A stretch of 64,000 bases of DNA from Heyndrickxia coagulans 36D1 (lineage in GTDB: Bacteria; Bacillota; Bacilli; Bacillales; Bacillaceae_C). The translations under genes were made by a program, and so were the position numbers. Below, one piece after another: positions 46,555 to 58,288 of the stretch; position 1 is the stretch's first letter; each line of letters opens with the position of its first letter. The notes under the pieces were generated by a model. That model ran no database searches and was not told the DNA's origin. It saw nothing but the letters and a program-made list of their open reading frames with translations. The stretch spans positions 3,162,001-3,226,000 of the forward strand of contig NC_016023.1 of assembly GCF_000169195.2 (NCBI RefSeq). The letters run 5' to 3'.

Positions 46555-46998
46555 TTATTCAATCCTCAGCTTTTTTTTCTTTCCTTTCGGCATCAAAATC
46601 ACAAGCAGCCCGTTTTCAAATTTTGCCTGAATCTGATCCCCGTCCACCAGTGGCGGCAGGGGCACCGTCCGGCTTATCCGGCGGAATGCGCTTTTCTTTT
46701 CGTAAGCTTTTTTCGTTTCATCCAAACTTGAAACGGCTTCCTCATGCCTGGCGCTAATGGTGAGATATTGATCATAAACTTCAATCTCAATCTGGCCTTT
46801 TTCATACCCGGGCAGTTTGGCTGTCAGTACATAAGCTTCATCTTTTTCTTCAAGGCGGACCGGGATCGTATCAAAAGAAAAAAATTCATCGAGATTCTCA
46901 AAAAAATGTTTGACCGGTTTTTCCTGAAAAAATTGGTCCATCGCTTGCATCAGCCCGTAAAAAGGATGCTTTTCATCCGGGCCGGATAAATTGGACAT
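46555..46998 (-). CDS. Hsp20/alpha-crystallin family small heat shock protein
   Basis: The 147-residue protein has an alpha-crystallin domain (about residues 45-140; DEAYVLTAKLPGYEKGQIEIEV, FRRISRTVPLP) and the family end motif KFENGLLVILMPK. A basic GKKKK stretch closes the protein. Such proteins hold unfolded clients as oligomers. AAAGGAG precedes the ATG. B. subtilis has no gene of this kind at this point that I recall. It is divergent from mrfA; no CIRCE element is seen. Confidence 0.88.
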   Translation of the reverse strand: MSNLSGPDEKHPFYGLMQAMDQFFQEKPVKHFFENLDEFFSFDTIPVRLEEKDEAYVLTAKLPGYEKGQIEIEVYDQYLTISARHEEAVSSLDETKKAYEKKSAFRRISRTVPLPPLVDGDQIQAKFENGLLVILMPKGKKKKLRIE

Positions 46999-47098
46999 CG
47001 GCAGGCTCCTTTCTTATTGATGATAAAGAAAATGAATGGTTGCACAGCACTCTTTCGCTGTATAATATGAAAACCAAGCGGAAAATGTGAAAGAATGC

Positions 47099-47127
47099 TT
47101 TTAAAACGAACGTCTATTCGATATAAT
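47099..47127 (+). promoter_or_regulatory. Promoter of mrfAB with LexA-like site
   Basis: A TATAAT (47122-47127) follows a weak TTTTAA (47099-47104) at 17 bases. Between them CGAACGTCTATTCG (47107-47120) closely resembles the Bacillus LexA box CGAACnnnnGTTCG, differing at one arm base. An alternative upstream promoter, TTGCAC (47040-47045) with TATAAT (47061-47066), has a short 15-base spacer. Confidence 0.45.
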
Positions 47128-47147
47128 AGATAGCGGGGTGAGGAAAG

Positions 47148-49448
47148 ATGTTCAGAAAAAAGAATTTGCAGGAAATATTGGAGCAGTTGCAGATGGACCG
47201 TTCTTTCCAGGAACGGATCGTCCATTGGCATACGATTGAAGGGAAGCCGGCTGTAACGGTGCCTTTTCCTGGCAGCATCACACCGGCTGTGCTTTCGGCA
47301 CTCGAAAAAAGAGGAATTTCGTCATTGTATACCCACCAGGCAGAGGCATATCGGCTTGCCATGGCAGGAAAAGATTTTACGGCCGTTACCCCGACTGCAT
47401 CAGGCAAAACGCTTTGTTATAATCTGCCTGTGCTCGAGACCATCCTTCAAAACCCAGATGCACGCGCGCTCTATATGTTTCCGACAAAAGCGCTCGCGCA
47501 GGACCAGAAAAGTGAAATAAACGAAATCATTGAAGAAGCCGGCGTGCCGGTAAACAGTTATACATATGACGGGGACACGCCTTCAAATATCCGGCAGCGC
47601 GTTCGCAAAGCCGGCCATATCGTCATTACCAATCCGGATATGCTGCATTCCGCCATTTTGCCCCACCATACAAAATGGGTGTCGTTTTTTGAAAATCTAA
47701 GATTTGTGGTGATCGACGAACTGCATATATACCGCGGTGTGTTCGGCAGCCATGTCGCCAATGTGTTGCGCAGATTAAAGCGGATTTGCCGTTATTACGG
47801 GAGCGATCCGGTTTTTATTTGCACGTCCGCGACGATCCAAAACCCGAAAGAGCTGGCGGAAAAGCTAACCGGCAAAAAAATGGAACTGATTGACCAAAAC
47901 GGCGCGCCAAGTGGAACGAAGCATTTTCTTTTTTACAACCCGCCGCTTGTGAATAAGCCGTTGAACATCCGGAGAAGCGCCACGCTTGAAGTCCGGAAAA
48001 TTGCAGGGGAACTTTTGAAAAACAAAATCCAGACGATTGTTTTTGCAAGAAGTCGTGTGCGCGTCGAAATCATCTTAAAATACTTGCAGGAACTCGTAAA
48101 AGATGAACTCGGGGAAAAGTCGATCATGGGCTACAGGGGAGGATATCTTCCAACGGAGCGGCGGAAAATCGAGCAGGGATTAAGAAATGGGGACATATAC
48201 GGGATTGTCAGCACGAACGCCCTCGAGCTCGGTGTCGATATCGGCCAGCTCCAGGTCTGTATTATGACCGGCTATCCGGGCACAATTGCGAGCGCCTGGC
48301 AGCAGGCCGGGCGCGCAGGAAGAAGGCAGGGGGAATCGCTCGTCATCCTTGTTGCCGGCTCAAGCCCGCTTGACCAGTACATCATCCGTAATCCGGGCTT
48401 CTTTTTCAACCGGTCCCCGGAGACAGCGCGCATCAACCCCGATAATCTTGTCATTTTAGTGGACCATGTCAAATGCGCTGCATACGAACTACCGTTTAAA
48501 AAAGGGGAAACGTTTGGCAACGTTGAAATCGAGGACGTGCTCGAGTTTTTAGCGGATGAACGGATTCTCCACCGGCGCGGGGATGCCTGGTACTGGATGA
48601 ATGATGCTTTTCCGGCCCACAATATCAGCCTTCGTTCCGCGTCGCAGGAAAATGTCGTCATTATCGATATGACCCATGCGCCGGATGTGCGCGTGATCGG
48701 TGAAATGGACCAGTTCAGCGCGATGACATTGCTCCATGAAGAGGCGATTTATTTGCATCAGGCGGTGCAGTATCAGGTTGAAAAGCTGGACTGGGAAGAG
48801 AAAAAGGCATTTGTCCGTGAAGTCGCTGTTGATTATTACACGGATGCCAATCTGGCGGTGGAGCTGAAAGTGCTGGAACAAGACCGAAAGACCGTTTTGC
48901 AGGATGCCATCATCGGCTATGGGGATGTGATGGTCCGGGCGATGCCGACGATTTTCAAAAAAATTAAATTTAACACGCATGAAAACATTGGCTCGGGGCC
49001 GATCCACCTTCCGGAAATGGAACTGCACACGAATGCCGTTTGGTTTTCCATGGGGGAAGATGCGGTGCCAAAACATTTGCTGGAAGGCGCGCTTACCGGC
49101 GCTGCGCACGCACTCCAGTCGATTGCGCCGCTTTTTGCCATGTGTGATGCCCATGATATCCAGGCCGTGCCCCAGGTGAAAGCGATCCATGACGAAAAGC
49201 CAACAATCTTTTTGTATGACCGGTATCCGGGCGGCATCGGCCTGAGTGAAAAAATCTATGGCGGGGCTAGGGAAATTTTGGAATCTGCAAGAGCGATGGT
49301 TGTAAACTGCCCTTGCGAAGACGGGTGCCCTTCCTGTACGGGCGCAGAAACGGCTGCCGCGGGCGCAAAACAGGCCGCCGTCCGGCTGTTTGATTTCTGG
49401 CTCGGGGCGATCAAAGGAGGGGCGCAACATGCCGGGATTAAAAGATAA
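47148..49448 (+). CDS. mrfA: ATP-dependent DNA helicase MrfA (YprA)
   Basis: The 766-residue superfamily 2 helicase has Walker A TPTASGKTLCYNLP near residue 85, a DELH-type box in VVIDELHIYRGVFGSH, and motif VI QQAGRAGRRQG, followed by a DUF1998 domain whose end contains CPCEDGCPSC, four cysteines expected to bind zinc. MrfA and MrfB repair mitomycin C adducts independently of UvrABC in B. subtilis. The mrfB start overlaps its last 20 bases. Confidence 0.93.
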   Translation: MFRKKNLQEILEQLQMDRSFQERIVHWHTIEGKPAVTVPFPGSITPAVLSALEKRGISSLYTHQAEAYRLAMAGKDFTAVTPTASGKTLCYNLPVLETILQNPDARALYMFPTKALAQDQKSEINEIIEEAGVPVNSYTYDGDTPSNIRQRVRKAGHIVITNPDMLHSAILPHHTKWVSFFENLRFVVIDELHIYRGVFGSHVANVLRRLKRICRYYGSDPVFICTSATIQNPKELAEKLTGKKMELIDQNGAPSGTKHFLFYNPPLVNKPLNIRRSATLEVRKIAGELLKNKIQTIVFARSRVRVEIILKYLQELVKDELGEKSIMGYRGGYLPTERRKIEQGLRNGDIYGIVSTNALELGVDIGQLQVCIMTGYPGTIASAWQQAGRAGRRQGESLVILVAGSSPLDQYIIRNPGFFFNRSPETARINPDNLVILVDHVKCAAYELPFKKGETFGNVEIEDVLEFLADERILHRRGDAWYWMNDAFPAHNISLRSASQENVVIIDMTHAPDVRVIGEMDQFSAMTLLHEEAIYLHQAVQYQVEKLDWEEKKAFVREVAVDYYTDANLAVELKVLEQDRKTVLQDAIIGYGDVMVRAMPTIFKKIKFNTHENIGSGPIHLPEMELHTNAVWFSMGEDAVPKHLLEGALTGAAHALQSIAPLFAMCDAHDIQAVPQVKAIHDEKPTIFLYDRYPGGIGLSEKIYGGAREILESARAMVVNCPCEDGCPSCTGAETAAAGAKQAAVRLFDFWLGAIKGGAQHAGIKR

Positions 49449-50727
49449 ATTAAACCGGATGAAAAACCATATCGTGAGAGACCAGCCTGAGCCTGCCGAA
49501 CGGGTGGAAGCATCCCAGACCGATTCTGTTCCTTTCTTTGAAATGTGGGAAAAGGCGGGCGCTTCGCTGTATGATTTGGATGGCGAGTACTGCCTCATCC
49601 GTGAAGTCCGCTACCCGCTTGAAACAAAGCACGGCAAATATGCTTTTCGCGACTATTTTGATGCCGTCAAACTGTGGCAGCAAAAGCCGGTCCGGCACCC
49701 TTTATCCGCCAAAGGCTACAGCCCGTTTGATTTGTTTTTTTTCGATACCGAAACGACCGGCCTCGGGGGAGGGGCGGGCAACACGATTTTTTTGCTCGGA
49801 TATGCTTCCTTTACCGAAGAAAATGTCATTTTAAAACAGCATATTCTTCCGGAACCGGGGCTTGAAGTGCCGCTTTACTACAGTTTCCTGGAAAATATCG
49901 ATTACACTGCGCTCGTTACATATAACGGGAAGGCGTTTGACTGGCCCCAGGTAAAGACGCGCCATACGCTTATCCGCGACCACGTGCCGCGTCTGCCTGA
50001 ATTTGGCCATTTTGACTTGTACCACGCGGCAAAAAGGCTGTGGAAAGATGAACTTGGGTCCGTGAAATTAGCGAATGTGGAGCGTGAAATTCTGGGAGTG
50101 GAACGCGAGGAGGATATTCCGGGATATTTGGCGCCGATGATTTATTTTGATTTCGTTGAGCGCAAAAATCCGGAAGGCCTGCTTGGCGTCATCCGCCATA
50201 ACGAAGAGGACATTTTATCGCTTATTTCTTTGTATACCCACCTTACGTTTCAAATTCTTGAGACCGACCCAAACCAGACGGCAAAGGAAAAACGGCTTAT
50301 CGGGAAATGGTTTGAATATATCGGCGAAGATGATGCCGCCGTGAAAAGTTTTGAAGCGGCCGCCGGCGAAAATGATCTGGCTGCCAAACACCGTCTGGCC
50401 TTCCAGTATAAAAAACAAAAAGCATACAGGAAAGCCGGAATGCTTTGGGCTGAATTAGCCGAAAATGCGCCGGATACGATCAGAGCCGAAGCGTGCATTG
50501 AGCTTTCCAAACTGTATGAACACAAGAAAAAAGACCTTTTGCAAGCCGTCCGCTATGCCGAAAAGGGACTGGAAATTTATCAAAAGTACGGCAAGTTCGG
50601 TTCAGGGAAATGGAAAAAATGCTGTTTGGAAACGGAAAAACGCCTTTTACGGTTGTACCGGAAAGCCCAAATCCCGGCGAGATCCTCTTTCAGCAAGGAA
50701 ATGTCCGGGAAAAGAACCGGTTTTTAA
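49429..50727 (+). CDS. mrfB: DEDD-type exonuclease MrfB (YprB)
   Basis: The 432-residue protein has an RNase H-like exonuclease domain (FFDTETTGLGGGAGNT near residues 104-119, TYNGKAFDWPQVKTR) with metal-binding Asp and Glu, then TPR-like helices. It works with MrfA in excising mitomycin-damaged DNA. The start is ATG 49429 behind AGGAGGGG; the upstream extension lies inside mrfA. It is about 19 residues longer than remembered B. subtilis YprB, all at the C-terminus. Confidence 0.92.
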   Translation: MPGLKDKLNRMKNHIVRDQPEPAERVEASQTDSVPFFEMWEKAGASLYDLDGEYCLIREVRYPLETKHGKYAFRDYFDAVKLWQQKPVRHPLSAKGYSPFDLFFFDTETTGLGGGAGNTIFLLGYASFTEENVILKQHILPEPGLEVPLYYSFLENIDYTALVTYNGKAFDWPQVKTRHTLIRDHVPRLPEFGHFDLYHAAKRLWKDELGSVKLANVEREILGVEREEDIPGYLAPMIYFDFVERKNPEGLLGVIRHNEEDILSLISLYTHLTFQILETDPNQTAKEKRLIGKWFEYIGEDDAAVKSFEAAAGENDLAAKHRLAFQYKKQKAYRKAGMLWAELAENAPDTIRAEACIELSKLYEHKKKDLLQAVRYAEKGLEIYQKYGKFGSGKWKKCCLETEKRLLRLYRKAQIPARSSFSKEMSGKRTGF

Positions 50728-51065
50728 CCGCTATTTCCTGGGCAAGCGCATGATTCGACGGGGAATTCGGGATTTTGAAACGCCCCTTGTTGGGATTTGT
50801 CGGTTTCTTTTGGATCAGAGAAAAATGCGCGTCCTTTGTCGATTTCCGCCATTTTTATTGCAGTCCGCCAAAAGTCCCGTTAAAATGGTTTTTGATCAAA
50901 ATGAATTGTTAAAGAGGTCGAAAAACGATGCACCGGGCGACGTGGGAGAGGGAGTTGTGGATTAAAACGGCAAATTGGGTTTTTTCCTTAGTACATGTTC
51001 CCTTTCCGAGTCATAGGTTAGTAGTGTAAGAAAAAAGACGTCTGATGATGAAAGGAGATCGGAAC
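50728..51065 (+). other. mrfB-cotD gap
   Basis: No convincing gene was found in these 338 bases. Its right end carries the cotD promoter. The sequence before that has no recognised RNA or repeat. Confidence 0.5.
50993..51020 (+). promoter_or_regulatory. Putative SigK promoter of cotD
   Basis: CATAGGTTA (51012-51020) matches the sigma-K -10 form CATAnnnTA, and an AC dinucleotide lies 17 bases upstream. cotD is a known sigma-K gene in B. subtilis. Confidence 0.6.
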
Positions 51066-51317
51066 ATGTTTCACCACCATTGCCCGCCGCGGATCATGCC
51101 GGCTGTTGTGCATCCGACAAAATGCTGCGTTACGCACACCGTCCAGGATGTCATCGTGCCGCATGTTTTCCCGACGCATACAACCCATGTGAATCACCAT
51201 GTATTTCATCAGCAAAACTACTTTCCGCACACGGAATCGTACGTCAATCAAACCGATCCGGGAACGGTCAGCAACTTTTTTGATCCAGTCAAACCGCACG
51301 GGCCGAAGTGCTGCTGA
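51066..51317 (+). CDS. cotD: Inner spore coat protein D
   Basis: The 83-residue protein is rich in histidine and has paired cysteines (FHHHCPPRIMPAVVHPTKCC, HTTHVNHHVFHQ, closing KCC), like B. subtilis CotD. It lacks a signal peptide, as expected for a protein assembled onto the coat from the mother cell. The start is ATG 51066 with AAAGGAG at 51051-51057; the earlier ATG at 51045 is upstream of that site. The sigma-K-type promoter supports late sporulation expression. Confidence 0.88.
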   Translation: MFHHHCPPRIMPAVVHPTKCCVTHTVQDVIVPHVFPTHTTHVNHHVFHQQNYFPHTESYVNQTDPGTVSNFFDPVKPHGPKCC

Positions 51318-51386
51318 CAAATGGACGGCAAGGGCAAACCTTGCCGTCCTGCTTTTAGGAATACAAAAAACGAGGAGCGAAATGCA

Positions 51387-51938
51387 TTGGGAAAAGTTGT
51401 CGCCATTACAGGTTATAAACCGTATGAACTGGGGATATTCGGGACGGACCACCCGGGTATTCGCTATATCCAAACGGCCATCAGAAGGCGGTTAGTGGAA
51501 TTGCTCGATGAAGGGTACGAATGGGTCCTCATTTCCGGGCAGCAGGGCACCGAACTTTGGGCCGCTGAAACCGTTTTTGATCTACAAGCGGAATACCCGG
51601 AACTTAAACTCGCTGTGTTAATGCCATTTGAAGGGCAGGAAGAAAAGTGGAAAGACGAACAAAAAGCATACTACGAGATGGTGCTTTCCCAGGCCGATTT
51701 TGTTGCCGCCATCTCGAAAAGGCCGTACGAAAGCCCGCAGCAGTTCCGCAATAAAAACCGGATTTTCTTACATAAAAGCGACTGCCTGATGATTGTGTAT
51801 GACGAAGAACGCGAAGGGTCTCCGAAATACTTGTTCGAAGCTGCAAAAAAGTTCAGCGAATCGCATCCGTATGACATCCGCATCATTGACTTTTACGATT
51901 TACAGGCAATAATAGAAGAAGAACAGACAGATTTTTAG
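51387..51938 (+). CDS. ypsA: SLOG-domain cell division-linked protein YpsA
   Basis: The 183-residue protein is a Rossmann-type SLOG/DprA-like fold ([40 protein letters not shown]). B. subtilis YpsA affects cell division when overproduced and lies next to gpsB. Its ligand is not known. The start is TTG 51387 with GAGGAG nine bases upstream; no suitable ATG exists between that site and the conserved sequence. Confidence 0.9.
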   Translation: MGKVVAITGYKPYELGIFGTDHPGIRYIQTAIRRRLVELLDEGYEWVLISGQQGTELWAAETVFDLQAEYPELKLAVLMPFEGQEEKWKDEQKAYYEMVLSQADFVAAISKRPYESPQQFRNKNRIFLHKSDCLMIVYDEEREGSPKYLFEAAKKFSESHPYDIRIIDFYDLQAIIEEEQTDF

Positions 51939-52018
51939 GCAAGCTGTGGTACAATTGACAAATAAAAAGGTTTTTGAAAAAATGAAATTATGTCTGGGAG
52001 ATGTAAGGTGGTGCAAAC

Positions 52019-52321
52019 ATGTTATCGGATCAAATTAAATTGACGGCGAAAGACATTTTGGAAAAAGAGTTTAAAACGGCTGTCAGAGGCTACCGGCAGG
52101 AAGAAGTAGACAAATTTTTGGATCTGATCATAAAAGATTATGAAACGTTTAATCAGACGATTGAGGAGCTCCAGCAGGAAAACCTCCGGCTCAAAAAGCA
52201 GGCGGAAGAACTGGCAAAACGGCAGCCTGTACAGCAAATGACCGGGACAACGAATTTCGATATTTTAAAACGGCTGTCCAATCTTGAAAAACATGTTTTC
52301 GGCAACAAATTAAATGAATAG
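52019..52321 (+). CDS. gpsB: Cell cycle protein GpsB
   Basis: The 100-residue coiled-coil protein shares the DivIVA-like N-terminal domain ([35 protein letters not shown]) and a short C-terminal trimerisation helix ([13 protein letters not shown]). GpsB shuttles between septum and side wall and recruits PBP1, whose gene ponA is 8 kb away. An extended -10, TGGTACAAT (51947-51955), lies upstream, so it is probably transcribed apart from ypsA. Confidence 0.95.
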   Translation: MLSDQIKLTAKDILEKEFKTAVRGYRQEEVDKFLDLIIKDYETFNQTIEELQQENLRLKKQAEELAKRQPVQQMTGTTNFDILKRLSNLEKHVFGNKLNE

Positions 52322-52457
52322 CCGGCTAAAAAATGTGTGAAATTTTTCTGTGGAAAAGGGCACGGGGAAGCGGCATAAAAAAACAGACAATCGCTTGCCC
52401 GAACCCGGTATGGCAATGCAGGGGGAAGAAATTGACACATCCGTTAAAAATTACAGC

Positions 52458-52486
52458 TTGCAAGTCCCGGTTTCTTTTTATATAAT
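52458..52486 (+). promoter_or_regulatory. SigA promoter of rnpB
   Basis: TTGCAA (52458-52463) and TATAAT (52481-52486) are 17 bases apart; the RNA would begin about ten bases later. Confidence 0.8.
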
Positions 52487-52495
52487 AGATAAGCG

Positions 52496-52908
52496 TTGTG
52501 AATAACGTTCGGGTAATCGCTGCAGCCTGAAAACGGCTGTTGAGGAAAGTCCATGCTCGCACGGTGCTGAGATGCCCGTAGTGTTTGTGCCTGGCGAATT
52601 CATAAGCCAGGGCAGCCTTGATTCAAGGCTGACGGCAGGGAAAACGCCTAAACCTTTAACGGCATGGCGGAGTACCCTTGAAAGTGCCACAGTGACGAAG
52701 CTTTACGGGAAACCGTAAAGGTGGAACGAGGTAAACCCCGCAAGTGAGCAACTCAAATCATGGTAGAGGCACTCTTTCTGAGGAAATGAACGAGGAAAGA
52801 GACAAGCGTATTGCTTGTAGATAGATGATTACCGCCTTCGTACGAGATGACGCCACATCGTTTGCAGTACAAAGGCACAGAACATGGCTTACAGAACGTT
52901 ATTCTGGC
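52496..52908 (+). ncRNA. rnpB: RNase P RNA, bacterial type B
   Basis: The roughly 413-base RNA matches B. subtilis RNase P RNA along its conserved blocks: AGGAAAGTCCATGCTCGCAC near the 5' end, TGAAAGTGCCACAGTGACGA, AGATAGATGATTACCGCC and TACAGAACGTTA near the 3' end. The P1 helix GAATAACGTTC (52500-52510) pairs perfectly with GAACGTTATTC (52894-52904). It is the catalytic RNA that trims tRNA 5' leaders. Ends are estimates from the promoter and P1. Position between gpsB and ypsC is conserved. Confidence 0.97.
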
Positions 52909-52923
52909 TGAATCGGAAGAATC

Positions 52924-52972
52924 GGGCCGGCGCTGCGGTATTTTGATATACAGCAGGCGCCCGGCCTTTTTT
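52924..52972 (+). terminator. Intrinsic terminator of rnpB
   Basis: GGGCCGGCGC (52924-52933) pairs with GCGCCCGGCC (52957-52966) with slight mismatch, followed by six T residues. Confidence 0.8.
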
Positions 52973-53050
52973 ATACATAATTTTTTAAAACGTGTTATTT
53001 GGTACGGCATGCCATACAATAAGAAATATTAGACGAGAGATGGTGGGAAA

Positions 53051-54196
53051 ATGTCTGACTTTCAATTGATCGCGACAAGCGCAATGGGGATCGAGGCGCT
53101 TGTAGCAAAAGAAGTGCGCGCACTCGGCTACGACTGTACGGTGGAAAACGGGAAAATCGAATTTGCCGGGGATGAATCGGCGATTGCCCGTGCCAATCTT
53201 TGGCTGAGGTGCGCGGACCGCGTCAAAATCAAAGCCGCTGAATTTAAGGCGGAAACTTTCGATGAACTGTTTGAAGGGACAAAAGCGGTTCCCTGGGAGG
53301 ATTTTCTGCCGCGCGATGCCGAGTTCCCCGTCACCGGAAAATCGGTCAAGTCAAAGCTATTCAGTGTCCCGGACTGCCAGGGGATCGTCAAAAAAGCAAT
53401 CGTTGAACGGCTAAAGTCCCGCTATAAAGGAACGAGCTGGTTTGAAGAAAACGGCCCGCTTTTTAAAATAGAAGTGGCGTTATTAAAAGACGTGGCCACG
53501 ATTACGATCGATACAAGCGGGGCCGGGCTGCATAAACGCGGCTATCGCGCGGCACAAGGGCCGGCACCGATCAAAGAAACGCTTGCCGCTGCACTGATCC
53601 GGCTGACAAACTGGCACCCGGACCGGCCGTTTCGCGATCCGTTTTCCGGCTCCGGCACGATTCCGATCGAAGCTGCGCTCATCGGGCAAAATATTGCACC
53701 GGGTTTTAACCGCGATTTTTTATGTGAAACATGGCCGTGGATGAGTGAGACCGTCTTTGAAAAAGCGCGCGAAGAAGCGGAAGATCTCGCCCAGTACGAC
53801 CAGCCGCTTGATATAGCCGGTTCAGATATCGACCCCGGGATGGTTGAAATCGCACAGCAAAACGCCAATGAGGCAGGGCTTGGCGGCATCGTCACGTTTA
53901 AACAGATGCAAGTGGCCGATTTTACGGCGCAGGAAGCATACGGCACGATTGTGGGCAATCCGCCGTACGGTGAGAGAATTGGTGAACGGGCGGAAGTGGA
54001 AAACATGTACCGGGAGATGGGCCGGGCATTTGCCAAGCTTGACACGTGGTCAGTTTATATTTTGACGTCGGACGAACAGTTTGAACGCGCATACGGCAAA
54101 AAAGCGACGAAAAAGAGAAAGCTTTATAACGGGTCGATCAAAACCGATCTGTACCAGTTTTGGGGACCGCGCCTGCCGCGGAAAACAGAAAACTAA
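53051..54196 (+). CDS. ypsC: THUMP-domain rRNA methyltransferase YpsC (RlmL/RlmK N-like)
   Basis: The 381-residue protein has an N-terminal ferredoxin-like plus THUMP RNA-binding region (residues about 1-160) and a SAM-dependent methyltransferase domain with the PFSGSGTIPIEAA SAM motif and the catalytic NPPYGER. It is annotated in Bacillus as a putative 23S rRNA guanine-N2 methyltransferase; the exact target is not shown by sequence. It follows rnpB in conserved order. Confidence 0.9.
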   Translation: MSDFQLIATSAMGIEALVAKEVRALGYDCTVENGKIEFAGDESAIARANLWLRCADRVKIKAAEFKAETFDELFEGTKAVPWEDFLPRDAEFPVTGKSVKSKLFSVPDCQGIVKKAIVERLKSRYKGTSWFEENGPLFKIEVALLKDVATITIDTSGAGLHKRGYRAAQGPAPIKETLAAALIRLTNWHPDRPFRDPFSGSGTIPIEAALIGQNIAPGFNRDFLCETWPWMSETVFEKAREEAEDLAQYDQPLDIAGSDIDPGMVEIAQQNANEAGLGGIVTFKQMQVADFTAQEAYGTIVGNPPYGERIGERAEVENMYREMGRAFAKLDTWSVYILTSDEQFERAYGKKATKKRKLYNGSIKTDLYQFWGPRLPRKTEN

Positions 54197-54277
54197 GCAA
54201 GCCGAATGGTTATCGTTTGTGCGCCGCGTGAAACATGATAAGATGGACGTGCAAGTGATTTGACGGGAGGCATGATG

Positions 54278-55798
54278 ATGGGAACAGAGTCGATTGAAAA
54301 ACTGGAGCAGGACTTTTTGGCATATGTCAAAAAAATCAAAGCTTATGAAGAAGCGCTCGCCCTCATATACTGGGATTTGCGGACCGGCGCGCCGAAAAAA
54401 GGCGTCGGGCAGCGCGCGGAAGTGATCGGCATTTTATCGGGTGAAGTCTTTGACATGCAAACTTCAAAAGAAATGGCCGAATTTTTGGAGAAGCTTTTGC
54501 CGCACAAGCAGCAATTGCCGGAACGGACAGCCGGTACATTGGAAGAATGCCGGAAAACATACGAACGCAGCAAAAAAATCCCGCCTGACGAATACCAGGC
54601 TTATACGGTGCTCGTCTCGAAAGCGGAAAATGTTTGGGAAGAAGCAAAGGAAAAAGCAGACTTCTCCTTGTTCAAGCCTTATCTCGAACAAATCGTGGCA
54701 TTCAAAAAGAAATTTGTCCGCTACTGGGGGTATGAAGGCCATCCGTATAATCCCCTGCTCGATCTGTATGAACCGGGCATGACGGTCGATGTGCTCGACC
54801 GTGTGTTCAAACAAGTGAAGGATGCGATTGTGCCGCTTGTCCAGAAAATCAGTATGTCGGAAGAAAAACCGGATACGGCATTTCTTTTTCACCCGTTCCC
54901 GAAAGAAAAGCAAAAAGCGTTTACGCTTGAAATTCTAAAGCAAATGGGCTTTGACTTTGAGGCGGGACGGCTGGATGAAACGGTGCATCCGTTTGCAACC
55001 GGCATCAACCAGGGGGATGTGCGGATTACGACACGTTATAATGAAAACGACTGGCGCGTCGATGTGTTCGGTGTCATGCATGAAGGCGGGCACGCTTTGT
55101 ATGAGCAGCATATTTCAAAAGATCTGTCGGGTACGCCGCTTGCAGAAGGCGCGTCAATGGGGATACACGAATCACAATCCCTGTTTTTTGAAAACATCAT
55201 CGGCCGTTCTTTTCCGTTCTGGAAGAAAAATTATCCGCTTTTGAAACAGTTTGCATCCGGGCAGTTTGATGACGTGCCGCTTGAAGCATTTTACCGTGCA
55301 GTGAACGAGGCGAAACCATCCCTGATCCGGATTGAAGCCGATATGCTGACGTATCCGCTTCATATTATGGTGCGGTATGAAATTGAAAAAGCGCTCCTCA
55401 ATGATGAAATCGAAATCGGGGACCTCCCGGAAATCTGGAATGCGAAATATGAGGACTATCTTGGCATCCGGCCGGCACATGACGGGGAAGGCGTCCTCCA
55501 GGATGTGCATTGGGCCGGCGGGGATTTCGGCTATTTTCCGTCTTATGCGCTCGGCCTGATGTACGCCGCCCAGTTCAAACATGCGATGTTAAAATCGCTT
55601 CCAGATTTTGACAAGCTTGTGGAATCGGGCAATCTGGAGCCGGTCCGAGAATGGCTCACGGCGCATGTTCACCGGTTCGGCAAATTGAAAAAACCTGCCG
55701 ATATTTTGCGCGATGCCACTGGTGAAGCGCTCAACCCGAAATACTTGATTGATTACTTAACCGAAAAATATACCGATGTATACCGGATCAAAGATTAA
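54278..55798 (+). CDS. ypwA: Carboxypeptidase Taq (M32 family)
   Basis: The 506-residue metallocarboxypeptidase carries the zinc motif HEGGH at residues 268-272, with HESQS following about 30 residues later as the second part of the M32 signature. GYMYAAQ-type C-terminal helices and IRPAHDGEGVLQDVHW (substrate pocket) are present. It removes C-terminal residues from peptides. The start is one of three ATGs (54272, 54275, 54278); the last has the best spacing to GGGAGG (54265-54270). Confidence 0.94.
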   Translation: MGTESIEKLEQDFLAYVKKIKAYEEALALIYWDLRTGAPKKGVGQRAEVIGILSGEVFDMQTSKEMAEFLEKLLPHKQQLPERTAGTLEECRKTYERSKKIPPDEYQAYTVLVSKAENVWEEAKEKADFSLFKPYLEQIVAFKKKFVRYWGYEGHPYNPLLDLYEPGMTVDVLDRVFKQVKDAIVPLVQKISMSEEKPDTAFLFHPFPKEKQKAFTLEILKQMGFDFEAGRLDETVHPFATGINQGDVRITTRYNENDWRVDVFGVMHEGGHALYEQHISKDLSGTPLAEGASMGIHESQSLFFENIIGRSFPFWKKNYPLLKQFASGQFDDVPLEAFYRAVNEAKPSLIRIEADMLTYPLHIMVRYEIEKALLNDEIEIGDLPEIWNAKYEDYLGIRPAHDGEGVLQDVHWAGGDFGYFPSYALGLMYAAQFKHAMLKSLPDFDKLVESGNLEPVREWLTAHVHRFGKLKKPADILRDATGEALNPKYLIDYLTEKYTDVYRIKD

Positions 55799-58242
<2,444 letters not shown>

Positions 58243-58249
58243 CAGCATG

Positions 58250-58284
58250 AAAAAAGCTGAACCGGAATCCGGTTCAGCTTTTTT
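58250..58284. terminator. Bidirectional terminator between pbuX and SPFH gene
   Basis: AAAAAAGCTGAACCGGA pairs perfectly with TCCGGTTCAGCTTTTTT. It stands between two converging units. Confidence 0.95.
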
Positions 58285-58288
58285 CGGG

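Noticed and set aside
46999-47098. CIRCE or CtsR-type operator for hsp20
   Set aside because: No inverted repeat of the CIRCE type and no CtsR heptad repeat were found upstream of the gene.
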